A stretch of DNA of 64,000 nt, from NCBI GenBank assembly GCA_902729315.2, contig LR746269.1, positions 8,158,231 to 8,222,230 on the forward strand, given 5' to 3'. Shown piece after piece: positions 47,729 through 59,000 of the stretch (position 1 is its first letter; each line of letters opens with the position of its first letter). The notes beneath the pieces were generated by a model, which saw only the letters and a program-made list of their open reading frames with translations, was not told where the DNA came from and did no database searches. The translations under genes and the position numbers were made by a program. This DNA comes from Spirodela intermedia (taxonomy: Eukaryota; Streptophyta; Magnoliopsida; Alismatales; Araceae).

Positions 47729-48834
47729 TCGGCGACGGCTGATCTTTGATTTCCATGCTGCTGGAACTGAAACCATGGCGGCTTTTTATTCGCAGGACTA
47801 CTATCACTATTATCATTCTATCTCCATGTAGCCTTGTTTGTGGGATCAAAACCTTTCACCTGCCTGCACTTGCCTGCACTTGTCAGCGGAATCGAGTGAC
47901 TAGAGAACAGATTGAACACTGGCCTTTGAGCTTGGTCGCTATGGAGCCTAGAGAAAGCCTGCCTAAACTACCTGGGCAGCTGCTTCCCGAGCTGTCTCTG
48001 CGTTGTGGCTGGCCGAGGAGGGGTAGATGAGAGGGAAGGAGTTCCTGTGTTGTGTGGGGAGTACAACCCTTCCTGGACATTCTTTTCTTCTTGGTTAATC
48101 ACAAGAAGCGGAATGCTGTTCGTTCAAGTCTCAAGGGTTTTAGAAATAATTCCCTAGATTATAAAAATATATTATAATATTTAATGTTTCCCAAAGTTAA
48201 TTGGGATGTAAGATAAAAAAATAGGAATATAAATAAGTAAAAGGTGCCATAATTGTTCTGTAATTTTCATCTGTTTAAATTTATACTTACAATTTAATAG
48301 TTTTTGGATATTTACTGGGTTTTCCTTCAGTTTATCTTTTGGCATGTTAATTAATGAAATTTAATGTTTCTTTACATAAAGCTTAAAAATCACTTTTTCA
48401 TTTAAATATCATATTTTATCATAATAAATAATAATATTGATCTTTATTTCCTCAAAAAGTGAAAAAAAAAGACTCCAATTAGCTTAAGTTTTTTATACTA
48501 AATCAGGAGATCGTGAGTATTTTATTAATGGATATACCAGATTTCTTCTTGGAACCTCTTAAGTTGATTGGTCTTTTTCTACATTCCAAAAATATAAAAT
48601 CATACGGGAAATTAAAGAAATGAGCTTTTATTCTTTTATTCTTTTATTCCGAAAACTTGGGGAATCCATTATTTATAGATCACGACTTTTTCAATTTTAA
48701 ATTGCTTTAAATTAGATCGATAGCGGAAGCCGAGTAGCTGACTTAGCAGCAGCGGTAATAACAATACAAATAACAACAGAGGAGAAGCACCTGGGCGTGG
48801 TTAAACGCTGAGAGAGAAGCCCGGCGCTGGTCTG
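47729..48834. other. Convergent intergenic region (two 3' ends)
   Basis: The quinone reductase (+) and the glyoxalase-like gene (-) end here tail to tail. The left 300-400 bases are GC-moderate and presumably 3' untranslated, with a CCTGCACTTG word repeated at about 47861-47881. The middle (48130-48720) is strongly AT-rich. No coding signal found. Confidence 0.6.
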
Positions 48835-49136
48835 CTACGAAGAATCCCCAGGATGATCAGAGAGAACGGGAGGGCTTCGGCGGCCGCGGGGAGGTCGGAT
48901 CCACCCGGGAGGCCCCGCCGGGACGAGCTTGAGGTTCTCGCAGTTGCATATCTCGATCATGAAGCCGTCCGGGTCCTTGAAGAAGAGCTGGTCCACGGCC
49001 GACCCCTCCTCCCCGTCCACCGTCCTCTTCAGGTACTCGATCTTCCTCTCCTTCAATCTCTCCTCGATCGCCTCCATGTCCTCGCACTACCCAGCACAAC
49101 ACACAAAGAGATAGATAGATAGATAGATTAGGTAGC

Positions 49137-49175
<39 letters not shown>

Positions 49176-49613
49176 CCCACCTGGAAGGAGATGTGATTAT
49201 CCATGGGTTCGAGCTTCTCCGGCGACGGGTCGACGTGGGAGTGCTGTCCTTGTTCCTGCTTCTGCACCAGGTGTATGCCGACGCCGTAGTTGTACAGCCT
49301 GCGAGGGGAGGAGGGAGGATCAGCAGCAGCAGGAGTCTATAAGCAGCGGAAAAGGGGAAGCGGCGCCGAGAGCTGACCACGCCCCGGTGAAGCTCTCGAA
49401 CGCTGGCGGCCGCTCGACGAGGACGAAGCCCAGGAGCTTGGTGTAGAAGTCGATGGAGGCCTCCACCGATTTGCAGAGCCTGGAGATGTGATTCAGCCCC
49501 ATGAGCGGCATCGGCCCATTCCCAGCTCTTCCTCCTCCTCCTCCTCCTCTCTTCTCCTCCCCCTGGCCTCTTCCTTCCTCGGCACCCTCCTCCTCCCCGT
49601 TCCGCATCTCCAT
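48835..49613 (-). CDS. Glyoxalase-I family protein (GLYI4/7-like), three exons
   Basis: Exons (-): 49613-49378, 49298-49181, 49086-48835; phases close to 201 aa. It is a single vicinal-oxygen-chelate domain protein: GLNHISRLCKSVEASIDF (H42), LYNYGVGIHLVQ, MDNHISFQC (H114), VDQLFFKDPDGFMIEICNC (E163). H42, H114 and E163 are the expected metal ligands. Plant members of this short clade (like Arabidopsis GLYI4 and GLYI7) are annotated as lactoylglutathione lyase-like and are stress-linked, but their activity on methylglyoxal is doubtful; I therefore name the family, not the reaction. I start at MEMRNGEEEG; the frame is open for 41 more codons upstream from 49736, but that stretch lacks family similarity. 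Residues 7-32 are a Glu/Gly-rich low-complexity stretch encoded by TCC-type repeats. Intron 2 carries GATA and GA microsatellites (about 49109-49175). Confidence 0.92.
49109..49175. repeat. GATA and GA microsatellites in an intron of the glyoxalase-like gene
   Basis: Five GATA units (about 49109-49128) are followed by an almost unbroken GA tract (49137-49175). The tract ends within 6 bases of the splice donor (- strand) at 49180, so length change could reach the splice site context. Confidence 0.92.
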
Positions 49614-49922
49614 CTTCACTGCCTTCTGCAACTCATAACGGAGCTCGGGAAGGGGAGAAGAGAGAACGGACGGAAGGGAGTTCGGCCATGCAGAGAAGCA
49701 GAGGTCGACAGCGCAGCAAGCGGCCCGGCGCACCACGTGGCATGCGGTGGACGGCGGCCGCCTTTTTACAGTCTCTCTCTCTCTATAAATATGCTACTTT
49801 TATTCCTATAAACTCCCTGCATGATGAAAAAATCGGAATCGGAAACCCACTTTCAATAATCAGAAAAGAGTTTTGAACATGAAACAATCGGACGCATGTA
49901 GATTAGGAACAGCTCAAACCTT

Positions 49923-52194
49923 CTAACTGGGGGAAGAGCCATGTTGTTGGGAAGGGCCGGCCATCCAATCAACCCGCAAGTGGCAGCCGCCAAGTGAATC
50001 CTTTGCTCTGCTCAAAGCCGCCTCACGGTGCAGAAGAAGCCTATTCTGGGCATTCTCATCCTTCCCATTTTTCCTCGGAGAACTCCGAGAAGCCTCCTTC
50101 CACCTGGCTTCCAATCGAAAAGCTGTAGAAGGATGAAAAATATGAATGTGATCATCTGGCCTCTAATTGAAGCCATCAAAAATAACTGTACCCTCTTCTT
50201 TAACAATTGAAGATAATACTTAATACGGTCGTCTATAAGTGGCAAAAAGCTGATCAAAATATAGTCGCATACCTCCATATTTGTCCTTGAACCCCTGCAC
50301 GATACATGCACAGATCCAGGGTCTGCCAGCTCTAGATGCTTTGGCTCCGCCTTTCAGCTCGCCATTGTGTTGCTTCAGACTGAGAAAGAAACAAGATAGA
50401 AAATGTTTTCTCACTAGAAAAAGATTCAGAACTCACAAGAATTTTCATTAGATTCTACTTAATTAACAACCCGAGTTTCTTCTCAATGGATTTCGGAATT
50501 TCAGGGTGCCCAGAAAAAGTTTTACCTACCCATCCACAGTAGGGACTTAACAACCAAACATTTATGGGAAGTAAGGCAGACATATACAACCTCTGTCACA
50601 CGATTATTCTTGACAGGCTGCCAAGTGTTATCTGACAGAGGAACAAGGACGGGGTGAAATGTGCTAAGGGCACTGCTTTTGATGACCAATAATCAGAGTC
50701 ATTTATCACAGTCACCAAATCTATGATGATCAAGGCTGGATCTCACAAAAATGTTATCAAGGGCTGGATCCATTCCAAAGAAATTCTTCTTCAGTGCCTC
50801 ATTCAACGGTTGGGTCAACTCCTCATCCTCTAAGCCATTGTTAGGGGGGTCAGAATCCAACGTGCTTCCCTCCATTGGTCTTGTCCTATGAAGAAACCTC
50901 TGTGGTGATCCATGAAGGCCGGCTGTATGGACGCCTCTTCATATAACCACCTGTCCTGCAAGCTTTAACAGCGGTCTTTGTCTCATACAGGAAGATCTTG
51001 TCCATTTTCTCTAGCAAATCCTTTTTTTCCCCTAGTTCAGGTCTTCTTTCTTTATCCCATCTGAAGATTCTGCTCTTCCGATTCTGAAATACAGCCTTCT
51101 CTTACAGCACTTCCAAAATCAACTTTTCTGTACAAATTTACTATTTTCTTCGCAGGATTCTCCATTTCCTGGCTTCTTTCAATCAACCATATGCTTTCCC
51201 AGAAATCATAAAGCCTTAGGAAACATCTTACTGGCGCAAAATCCCTGGTAGGTTTCATCGTTCCCTCAAAAATTAACGGGCCAAGATTTAAGGATAACAT
51301 CTTTCATTACTTGAGGAGAATCTCATTCCCTTTTTTCTATCTCGAACAGTTCAGGTTCACATTTTTTGTTCACCAATTGAAGCTGTTGCCCTTCCTTTCT
51401 CTCTGTGTTTAAGTGTGTGTGTGTGCTTATAGACGAGAGGGGGTGGGGGAGTGTGTGGATTTGAAAAGATATCGTGAAGAGGTTTTGTTGCCACATCAAG
51501 AAATAGATTGAAATGAATCCCCCTCCTATCAGACCTGACATTCTGGGAAAGAGCTGAAATTCGTAGCACAAATTCGACGTTTCTTCCAGCAACAAGAAGA
51601 GAATGAGATAATCGAGATGATTCAAAGGGAAACTGGGGTACCCCTCAGAGCTCAGCACCCGAGCTTGCTCAGTACTTGCAAGGAAGAAACACTAATCGAA
51701 TCAGTATTGTGGATTCGCAACACTGGATAGCAGGACATAATATCCGTTGAAGAAAATTTTATTCTCATTCTCAAAGCGATCATGTCGTAGGCGTGCCAAC
51801 CCTTACTTCAACCAATTTTATAGCCATGCGGCGAAGAAGAAAGGGGAAAATTCGGCCCTGAACCAGGCGGTCATGGAGATAAGAAAACTGAGTTCCATCC
51901 AGTCCGGTGAAAACTCTTTGCAAGAAATCAATCAACTAGTTGGCAATAAAATCTTTTCCGAAGAAAATGAATCGCCATAGCTCACCGGCGGGGAAAGTTG
52001 TTGGTCACGCCGATGTAAGTCCTGGATATACGGGACGACACGATCAGATAGACGCACCACAAGGATGACGCTCCTCGTTCACCTCTTCCACACATCCTCA
52101 TCGGGAGATCCACCCCTGCTCCTCCTCCTCCTCCTCCGCCCCCCTTTCCCGCTGGCAAACGAGGCGGTTGCCTCTCCGATACCGCAGCCACCAT
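49923..52194 (-). CDS. GIY-YIG nuclease-domain protein (UvrC N-terminal-like), three exons
   Basis: Exons (-): 52194-51986, 50379-50273, 50122-49923; phases close to 171 aa. The domain begins WCVYLIVSSRISRTYIGVT (46-64), where VYL and TYIG are the GIY-YIG pair, followed by NNFPRRLKQHNGELKGGAKAS and AGRPW. The metal-binding Glu is E110 in FRLEARWK. The C-terminal part ends with a basic tail and LLLHREAALSRAKDSLGG. This is the short plant group related to Arabidopsis At5g43210, near SLX1/UvrC-type nucleases but without a RING finger, so the partner and substrate are unknown. Nuclease activity is inferred from the fold. The N-terminus is uncertain: the start used gives a poly-Gly leader, and a better leader may come from an upstream exon at 52354-52413. 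Intron 1 is 1.6 kb. The gene lies 310 bases behind the glyoxalase-like gene on the same strand. Confidence 0.86.
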
Positions 52195-52353
52195 TGGTTC
52201 CTCGATCGGACGGGCCGCTCCGATGGAATTCCGGCGGAGGCACCCAGCTTTCCAACATCGGGATTCCTACAAGAATCAAGTTGTAATGATCATCCTCCTC
52301 TGAAAATCTCAGGATGCACTTCAAGAAAATACTATAATCATGAAAATACTAAC

Positions 52354-52413
52354 AGTGAAATTCTTCCTTGACCGGAGGACGTCGGAGAGCCTCGCCATCG
52401 GCAGCGTCGCCAT
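52354..52413 (-). other. Possible alternative first exon of the GIY-YIG gene
   Basis: Twenty codons reading MATLPMARLSDVLRSRKNFT end in a good donor (ACT|GTTAGT). An acceptor (TTCTTGTAG) just after 52276 would join it in phase 0 to sequence open through to the GIY-YIG domain (start region 52194). RLSDVL resembles the leader of related plant proteins as I recall them. It is unproven; transcript data would decide. Confidence 0.35.
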
Positions 52414-52910
52414 GGTTCTTCCCACCTCCGAGGTGGAAAACCGGTCAGCTCTCTTACAGGTAGAGAGGCAAGCCCGAGGCCAGATCTCTGGAGGCTGCGA
52501 ATTTCCCATTTTTTTAGGGATTTATTATTTTATAAAAGAGTTTTGCATGTAATTTTATTTTTGGAGCCCAAATTGAGACGGTTGGCTCCAGGTAGTCCAA
52601 GCCCAATGAGATACTTTAATGGGCCGTTGCCAATTAAAGCCCAATATCTGGCTAGCTCTAACCCCCTAGGTAAATGGGCCAGGATCCACAAAGAGAGCCC
52701 ATCGCTAACGAGGCTCCTCCCGCCAGACAGGTAGGAGGGTTATATTTTTGGATAAAAATATAATTTTGAGTATTTTTGTTCTAAATTGGGAACAGTGTAG
52801 CGGATATATTATTCTCTCTCTCTCTATCTCCGTGATGCCAGTGTATGGTGTGGATATGTCTACGGGTATCAGATAAGGTGCTCTGTTGATTTTCTCTACA
52901 TTCCCTCTAT

Positions 52911-52941
<31 letters not shown>

Positions 52942-53045
52942 GCTCTCTCTCTATCTTGCTCTCTCGCTTGCACGCTCTGCGCGTCGAGCGAGGGTGATCC
53001 TTGCGCGAGGTCCTGCTTTTCCAGGCGGGCGGCCTTCACCGATCC
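52414..53045. promoter_or_regulatory. Divergent promoter region between the GIY-YIG gene and FZL
   Basis: About 630-850 bases separate the two start codons, and the genes point away from each other. The left part is GC-moderate. A more AT-rich centre (52738-52810) contains TTATATTTTTGG and AAAATATAATTTT. A CT microsatellite at 52915-52940 and further CT-rich sequence lie in what should be the FZL leader, a pyrimidine-patch arrangement common in plant core promoters. Confidence 0.5.
52915..52940. repeat. CT microsatellite in the FZL leader
   Basis: Thirteen CT units, continuing as a CT-rich stretch to about 52965. It probably lies in the 5' leader of FZL. Confidence 0.92.
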
Positions 53046-56000
53046 ATGGTCTGCGTTTCCTGCTGCGTTAACACCACGGCGGCGCTCCCCCTTGGAAAGC
53101 CTCTCCCGCCCCTCTCATTCAGCAGAAAGGCCCGCCTCTCGTCCCTTGAAGCTATCTCCTGCCATGTAGGAGTCCCTAAGCTAGAGCGCCGGCGCCGGCG
53201 CCGCCTTGCGTGCCGCCGTCATGTAAATGCGATCGGGAGAAACCCGGCTCCTGCCGATTTCGAGCCTCTACAACGAGAGAAGGAGCAGCAGCAAGGGAGC
53301 ACCTTATTTCCCGGGGGCTTCAGGCGGCCGAAGATCAAAGTCCCCACAATCATTCTCAAGGTGGATACCGCGGACGTTCTCCAATCCGCCGCTGCAATTG
53401 ATGTGGCCGTATCCAAGGGGTTCATTGGCCTCATCCTGCTCCGCGGTGGGGATGATAATGGTGGACAACTTTATGATGCTGCCTGCGTTTTGAAGTCCGT
53501 CATCAGAGACAGAGCTTACTTTCTGATTTCTGAGCGAGTGGATATCGCAGCCGCTGTTGGGGCCAGTGGCGTTGTGCTCTCTGATCAAGGTCAGTTTCGC
53601 AGTTCGCTTCCCGGCCACCATGTCTTTTTATCTGCAGAAGATTAGCATCTGGGGATAATTCGAACCATATCCATCGTCTAGGATTAGCTTCTGTCGGAAC
53701 TAGACTTGTTGAGCTTATTTAACTGGGGAAGTCACCATGGGACATGGCGTCGTCTAGGTGATCATTAGTCCAATTTAATGATGGGAAAATCCCGATTGAC
53801 CAAATGTATTATCTCTTTCCCGACCTTATTGCCCTTAAAAGGCTTTGGAGAACTTATCATCGATATTGAATGTTTTACCTTGGGATGTAACTTCAGTTTA
53901 ATTAGGTTGGCGAGAGTTTTTATATTTAAACTCTGACGTTACAAAAAGCTGATAACTGAAAGTTCAATTTTCCACCTAACAATGGCCACAGTGACCTTAT
54001 TGCTCTTAGATGTGGTTTTTTGAAACCTCTGGTCGTCATTCTTTCTTCTTGTACTGAAGAAGTGACTGGTATACGTCAAAACCAGGTGGAGAAATATGGG
54101 ATTGCTTTCTTTGGCTACAACAGAGGAACTTCGTATCAGTTACTCTGTATATGGGAAACTATAAACCATGGCAGCTATGCCATTAAATCTATCAGTGGAT
54201 GAACTGAATTATTTTAACTCCACTTGAAGCATGCTGTTTCATGTAACAGGATAGTATTTTTAAATTCATTTTCTTTTTTATCAGGCGTACATAATTTTTA
54301 TCTGCTACTTGTGCGTGACTAACCATCTATTTGAGTTGTCTCATTTCAACGCAAGTAACGGTTTCCTCTGCTCTTTTTGCCTTTAAACTTGAATCTGTGA
54401 TGCCTGTTCTGTTTCTCGTCTTCTGCAAATCTTAATGACGTTATCTATGTTTTGCTCTGTATAATGAACCAGACATCACTGTATTTTCCACTTAGAATAA
54501 AATGTGCCCCAAAAAGTGAAAAATGATATATTTTTCCTGCCACTCTATATTCAGGGCTTCCTGTGATCGTGGCAAGAAATATGTTGACGGGTTCTAGAGC
54601 TGAATCTGTGCTTCTGCCACTGGTGGGAAGAAATGTGCAACAATCTGGTGCAGCAATAACTGCCTCAGCCTCAGAAGGTGCTGATCTGCTGATATTCAGT
54701 TTAGATAGAAAAAGTTATGACAAAGTTCTTGTAGACTGTATTGCAATCCAGAATATTAAGGTGCCCATTTTCTTGGATATTGTGGACTGGTCTGAAGAAG
54801 GTTCACCATCTGATGTGGCATCAAACTTGCTTCAGTTGGGGGCAAGTGGAGTCATTCTTTCGATGGATGATATGAAGATGTTCATGTACGAGACCTTAGC
54901 TATGTTCTCTAATCCACAGGCACTGGATATAAGTATTCAAGATGAATCTCGAAATTCACACAACTATGAAGAGGGAACTTCAATAGAAGGAAAGCCATTG
55001 GTGGCTGGATTTACCAAGCTTGATGACAAAGAGATTGAACTTGTAGAAGCAGAAAGAGTTCTTTTGCTTGAGGCGATTGAAGTCATCCGTAAAGCTGCAC
55101 CACTGGTGATCTTTTAATGCTGAAATTTGGTAGTTGAAGATGCCCTTCATATGATATTCATTATGCTTTATTACTAACTTTCAACTTACACAGGAATTTG
55201 AGCTGTTTGATATTTTATTTTGATTGCAGATGGATGAGGTTTCACTCCTTGAGGATGCTGTCTCACGACTTGATGAGCCTTTCATGATGGTGATAGTTGT
55301 AAGTGAGATATTTCCGATCATTACCGACTAAAAAGTGTCACCACATTAACGTTACACTTTTTCTCTGATTATATTACGAAGAATTCCCTTGAAAATATGT
55401 TAATAAGTTATTGTTCATTGAAAAGACCAAAAAAGGGCATACATGTCCGGCAGGATATTCACTGGTTCCCCCCCTCCCTGATGCAGATTTTGAGGTCAGG
55501 AAGAAACAAAAACTTAAGTTAAACAATCCTGCACTCTAACAAAAAGGGAAAATCAGCCACTCGTCTAGAAATGTTCAGGATCAGTATTAGAAGCTCTAAT
55601 CATCTCATTTCCATCTCTGATGCTGTTGATTATAAGAATCTCTTCTGTATTTTCCCCTTTAATTTACTGGATAATTATGTCACCAGTGGTTGCATGGTTA
55701 CATTTTTTTTTCATGCCCCAGATGATTGCACTGAAATCCCCTATACCTTGATTCTATGAATGTTACGGCGTCTTTGATGGATGTTTCTAGATTATTATCA
55801 TGCCATCACGTTTGCTGAATGATCCATTGACTTCTGTAGGATTCTGCAGGTTACGGATGAATCATTTTAGCATGATTGAACCTCTTGTCTAAATCATTGG
55901 AAAAATGAGTAGTCTCTTCAAAGCAACTTTCTTGAGTAACATTTGATTTTGTTTGCAGTTCGTAATATAAACGAGATTTTTCATCCATACTGTGAAGCCT

Positions 56001-59000
56001 ACGTCGTCATGACCTCTGAGAAATACTTTGACTTGGAGCTGGCCTCTTTTCTATTAATTAATAGTTTGAATTTAGCTTCCTTGTAAAATTTTCAATTGTA
56101 TTTCAGTGAATCTCATCACCAGCAGTATTCATCTAAGACGAAAGAATACTCCCTATCCTCCAACTTGATATACGATCTTGTAGTTGGTTTTCCATTACAT
56201 CTGCTTTTGCAGTCAACTGTGAGGTGTTCATATTTGGGCTAGTGCTCATCCAGAAAGCGAATTGATTTTCCTTCACTATGATTGTAACATCTGTTGCTTG
56301 GACGTTTCTCCAGTATGAAGAAAGTCTTGTTTGAAAACTCAGGAGCTCCCAGAGGACATGATCCATTTGTAATGTCTTCTCTTTACTAGTCTTTACAGCA
56401 TTTCCTCTTCGTCTACCCAGGTCCACAGGCATTTTCCAAAAAGATGTGTTGAAATCCTATATTCTACCTACGCCCCACTTGTAGTTTACTTTTGTGCACT
56501 CGTTTTAGTTCACCAGATTCCTATTTTTAAGCCGAAAAACAAATAAAGAGAGTCCTTTTGGACCTTTTTCTTTCACTACCAAGATAAGATTTCTTTTCTG
56601 TTATTATCGTGGGTCTTAATCTCAGGACTCCCTTTGTAAGAAAGAAATTCAAGATCGTTATTCCATCTTTAGTTCTTGAAATTTAAACAAAACAAATAAT
56701 AGCTTGCTGAGTGCTGTTTCAAAAAAGATTCATCTTCACTATAGCTGTGTAACTTTCACTTCCAGCCCAAAATAAATGGGTGATTGGCTACAGTATGTTC
56801 TTTGGTACTAGGGCTCTCTATCAACAGGGCTTATTAAGAAGCTGGTTTCGACAGCCCTTACTGTACAGTCCAATGTTTTCTATGTAGTTCCTCAATCGTC
56901 ACCATAATCAGAAGAAAGAATTTGATATTGGTTACTTTGATTTTAATTTCAAATATTAATTAAAGGATATTCTGAAATGCAGATTTCGTAATGGCCGTTC
57001 TTTCCTTATGGCTTAATTTATTATTCTTACATTTAATTCCTCTTCCCTTTTTATCATATCCTAGGGCGAATTTAACTCGGGGAAATCAACTATCATCAAT
57101 GCACTTCTTGGAAGAAGATATCTCAAAGAAGGGGTAGTTCCTACAACTAATGAGATCACTCTTTTGTGTTATTCTGAGACAGAAAAGTCAGAGAAATGTG
57201 AAATGCATCCGGATGGTCAATTTATTTGTTACTTACCTGCACCGATCCTGAAGGAGGTCAGTATATCCGAAATTCTGGCCATCTATATGAATATATATTT
57301 AATTCAGTACCTCGTGTCTCTGCTGCCATTTTTTTCACCCTCTGTCGTTTCAACTCTTATCGTTGCGCAATACAGTTTTCCTTGACTTTACTTTGTTACA
57401 TTTATGCTAGGCTTACTGATGTAATCTGGCCTGAAGTTTCCCCTGGAATTTCGTTCTACTTGCTTTCACCGTAGAACCAGTCTGAAGTATTTTCTTGGTG
57501 AATATTACTGAAAATCAACTGAATGATGCCTATTAGATGTTGTGCGGACATCTAATGTAACCGTCTCTATAAATTTTGGCTATTGTGAGAAAAAACGTTA
57601 AGCTATGTCACCTTCATATTTCAGGATTCCTGAGTTGACTGGTTTATATTGAACTCTGTATTTCTCATTTCTGCAACATGCACGTTGATGGCAACGACTT
57701 CGAGTATAGAAATTCGTTGGATGCTGATTGGATTATCTTGTGCGAAAAGGGATTTTGTTTTCATATAACCCGTACTGATATTTGCCTCATTAAATAATCT
57801 TGATCCTGGCTAATAGAAAAGAGTAAGAGGGAAACATTTACTCACCTGACCATTGTAATAGATGCATCAACCAGATTGACATGGACTTGTCAAGCCATGC
57901 ACTTGCCTGCCAACGGACAAGTTTTGGAGACAATAAAGAACATTAGGGAAAAATGAAAAGCATGCCTTACCAATTCTTGGACTGGTGTTAGTGAGCTGGG
58001 CTAGGCCCAGGTTGTGCCTAGCTCGGTTGAGGCCAGTTTGGGGCGAGGGACATAAAGAGCTTCTTCTTGTTAGGGGTGCTGCGGGGGATGAGGGCTGTGG
58101 GACGCCAGATGAAAAGAGAGTGTTTGGGTGGGGAAAAGCTGCTGGAGGGAAGGGGTGACCTTCCTCGCCTAGCCACTTCCCGGAGTTCTAATTTTGGGGA
58201 GGTAGCTGCAAGAGAGTTGACATTGGGAAGAGACATGAAAAAAACTGTTTTTCACATAAAAAGATATAACAAGAATATTTAATGACGACAATAATTCTAA
58301 GATATCCTTCCAAGAGGATATATTTCTTCATGTTTACCGGTGGCTCATGTGCGACCTGTGGCCCACGCCTCCTCTTTGTTCAGGGCGGGCAGCGTGAACT
58401 GTGATTTGATCCGGGTATTCAATCCCGACGCTGAGATGCTCAGTTGACTCAAAAGGATGAATATTCCCTTATATCAGGATCTTCTGATCTTATCAGGTCT
58501 TGAAAAGATCCAGATTCAGAGAGTCTTCTCTTCTATTTTGCATATTGAATTAGTGACTTCTCTACAGGTACCATGCTTTGGAAAACCTTGAGATTCATTA
58601 TGGGCTGAATCTGCTATGACTAGTGCCTAACTTATCTTGTTGAAGTGGATGTAAGGTCAGAAAGCTAGTCTGAAAGCTTCAAGATCTTAAATCCTTCGTT
58701 TGATCTTGCTGACGTTTGCTTGAGGTTTCATAAATTGATGTTTCGACTAACATTTATTTTTTTTTGGATTGTAAAGCATACTTTAGCTGAAACTCTAGAA
58801 AATATTTAATTGCGTAATTTTGTATTGATTTTAAAAGGACATGCATGATCACGATCAAAAATAGGATCAATTAGTTCAGTAGCTTGTTTTTTTTTCTTCT
58901 GATTAGGAAAGATATCTGAAAATATGGCTTATTTTTATTTGAAGCTTTGATTTCTGACTTCATTTGCAGATGAACCTGGTTGACACTCCGGGAACAAATG

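Noticed and set aside
51052-51658. Open frames (82 and 111 codons) as an extra gene or exons in the GIY-YIG intron
   Set aside because: There is no family motif, and the GIY-YIG domain is already continuous and in phase across this intron.
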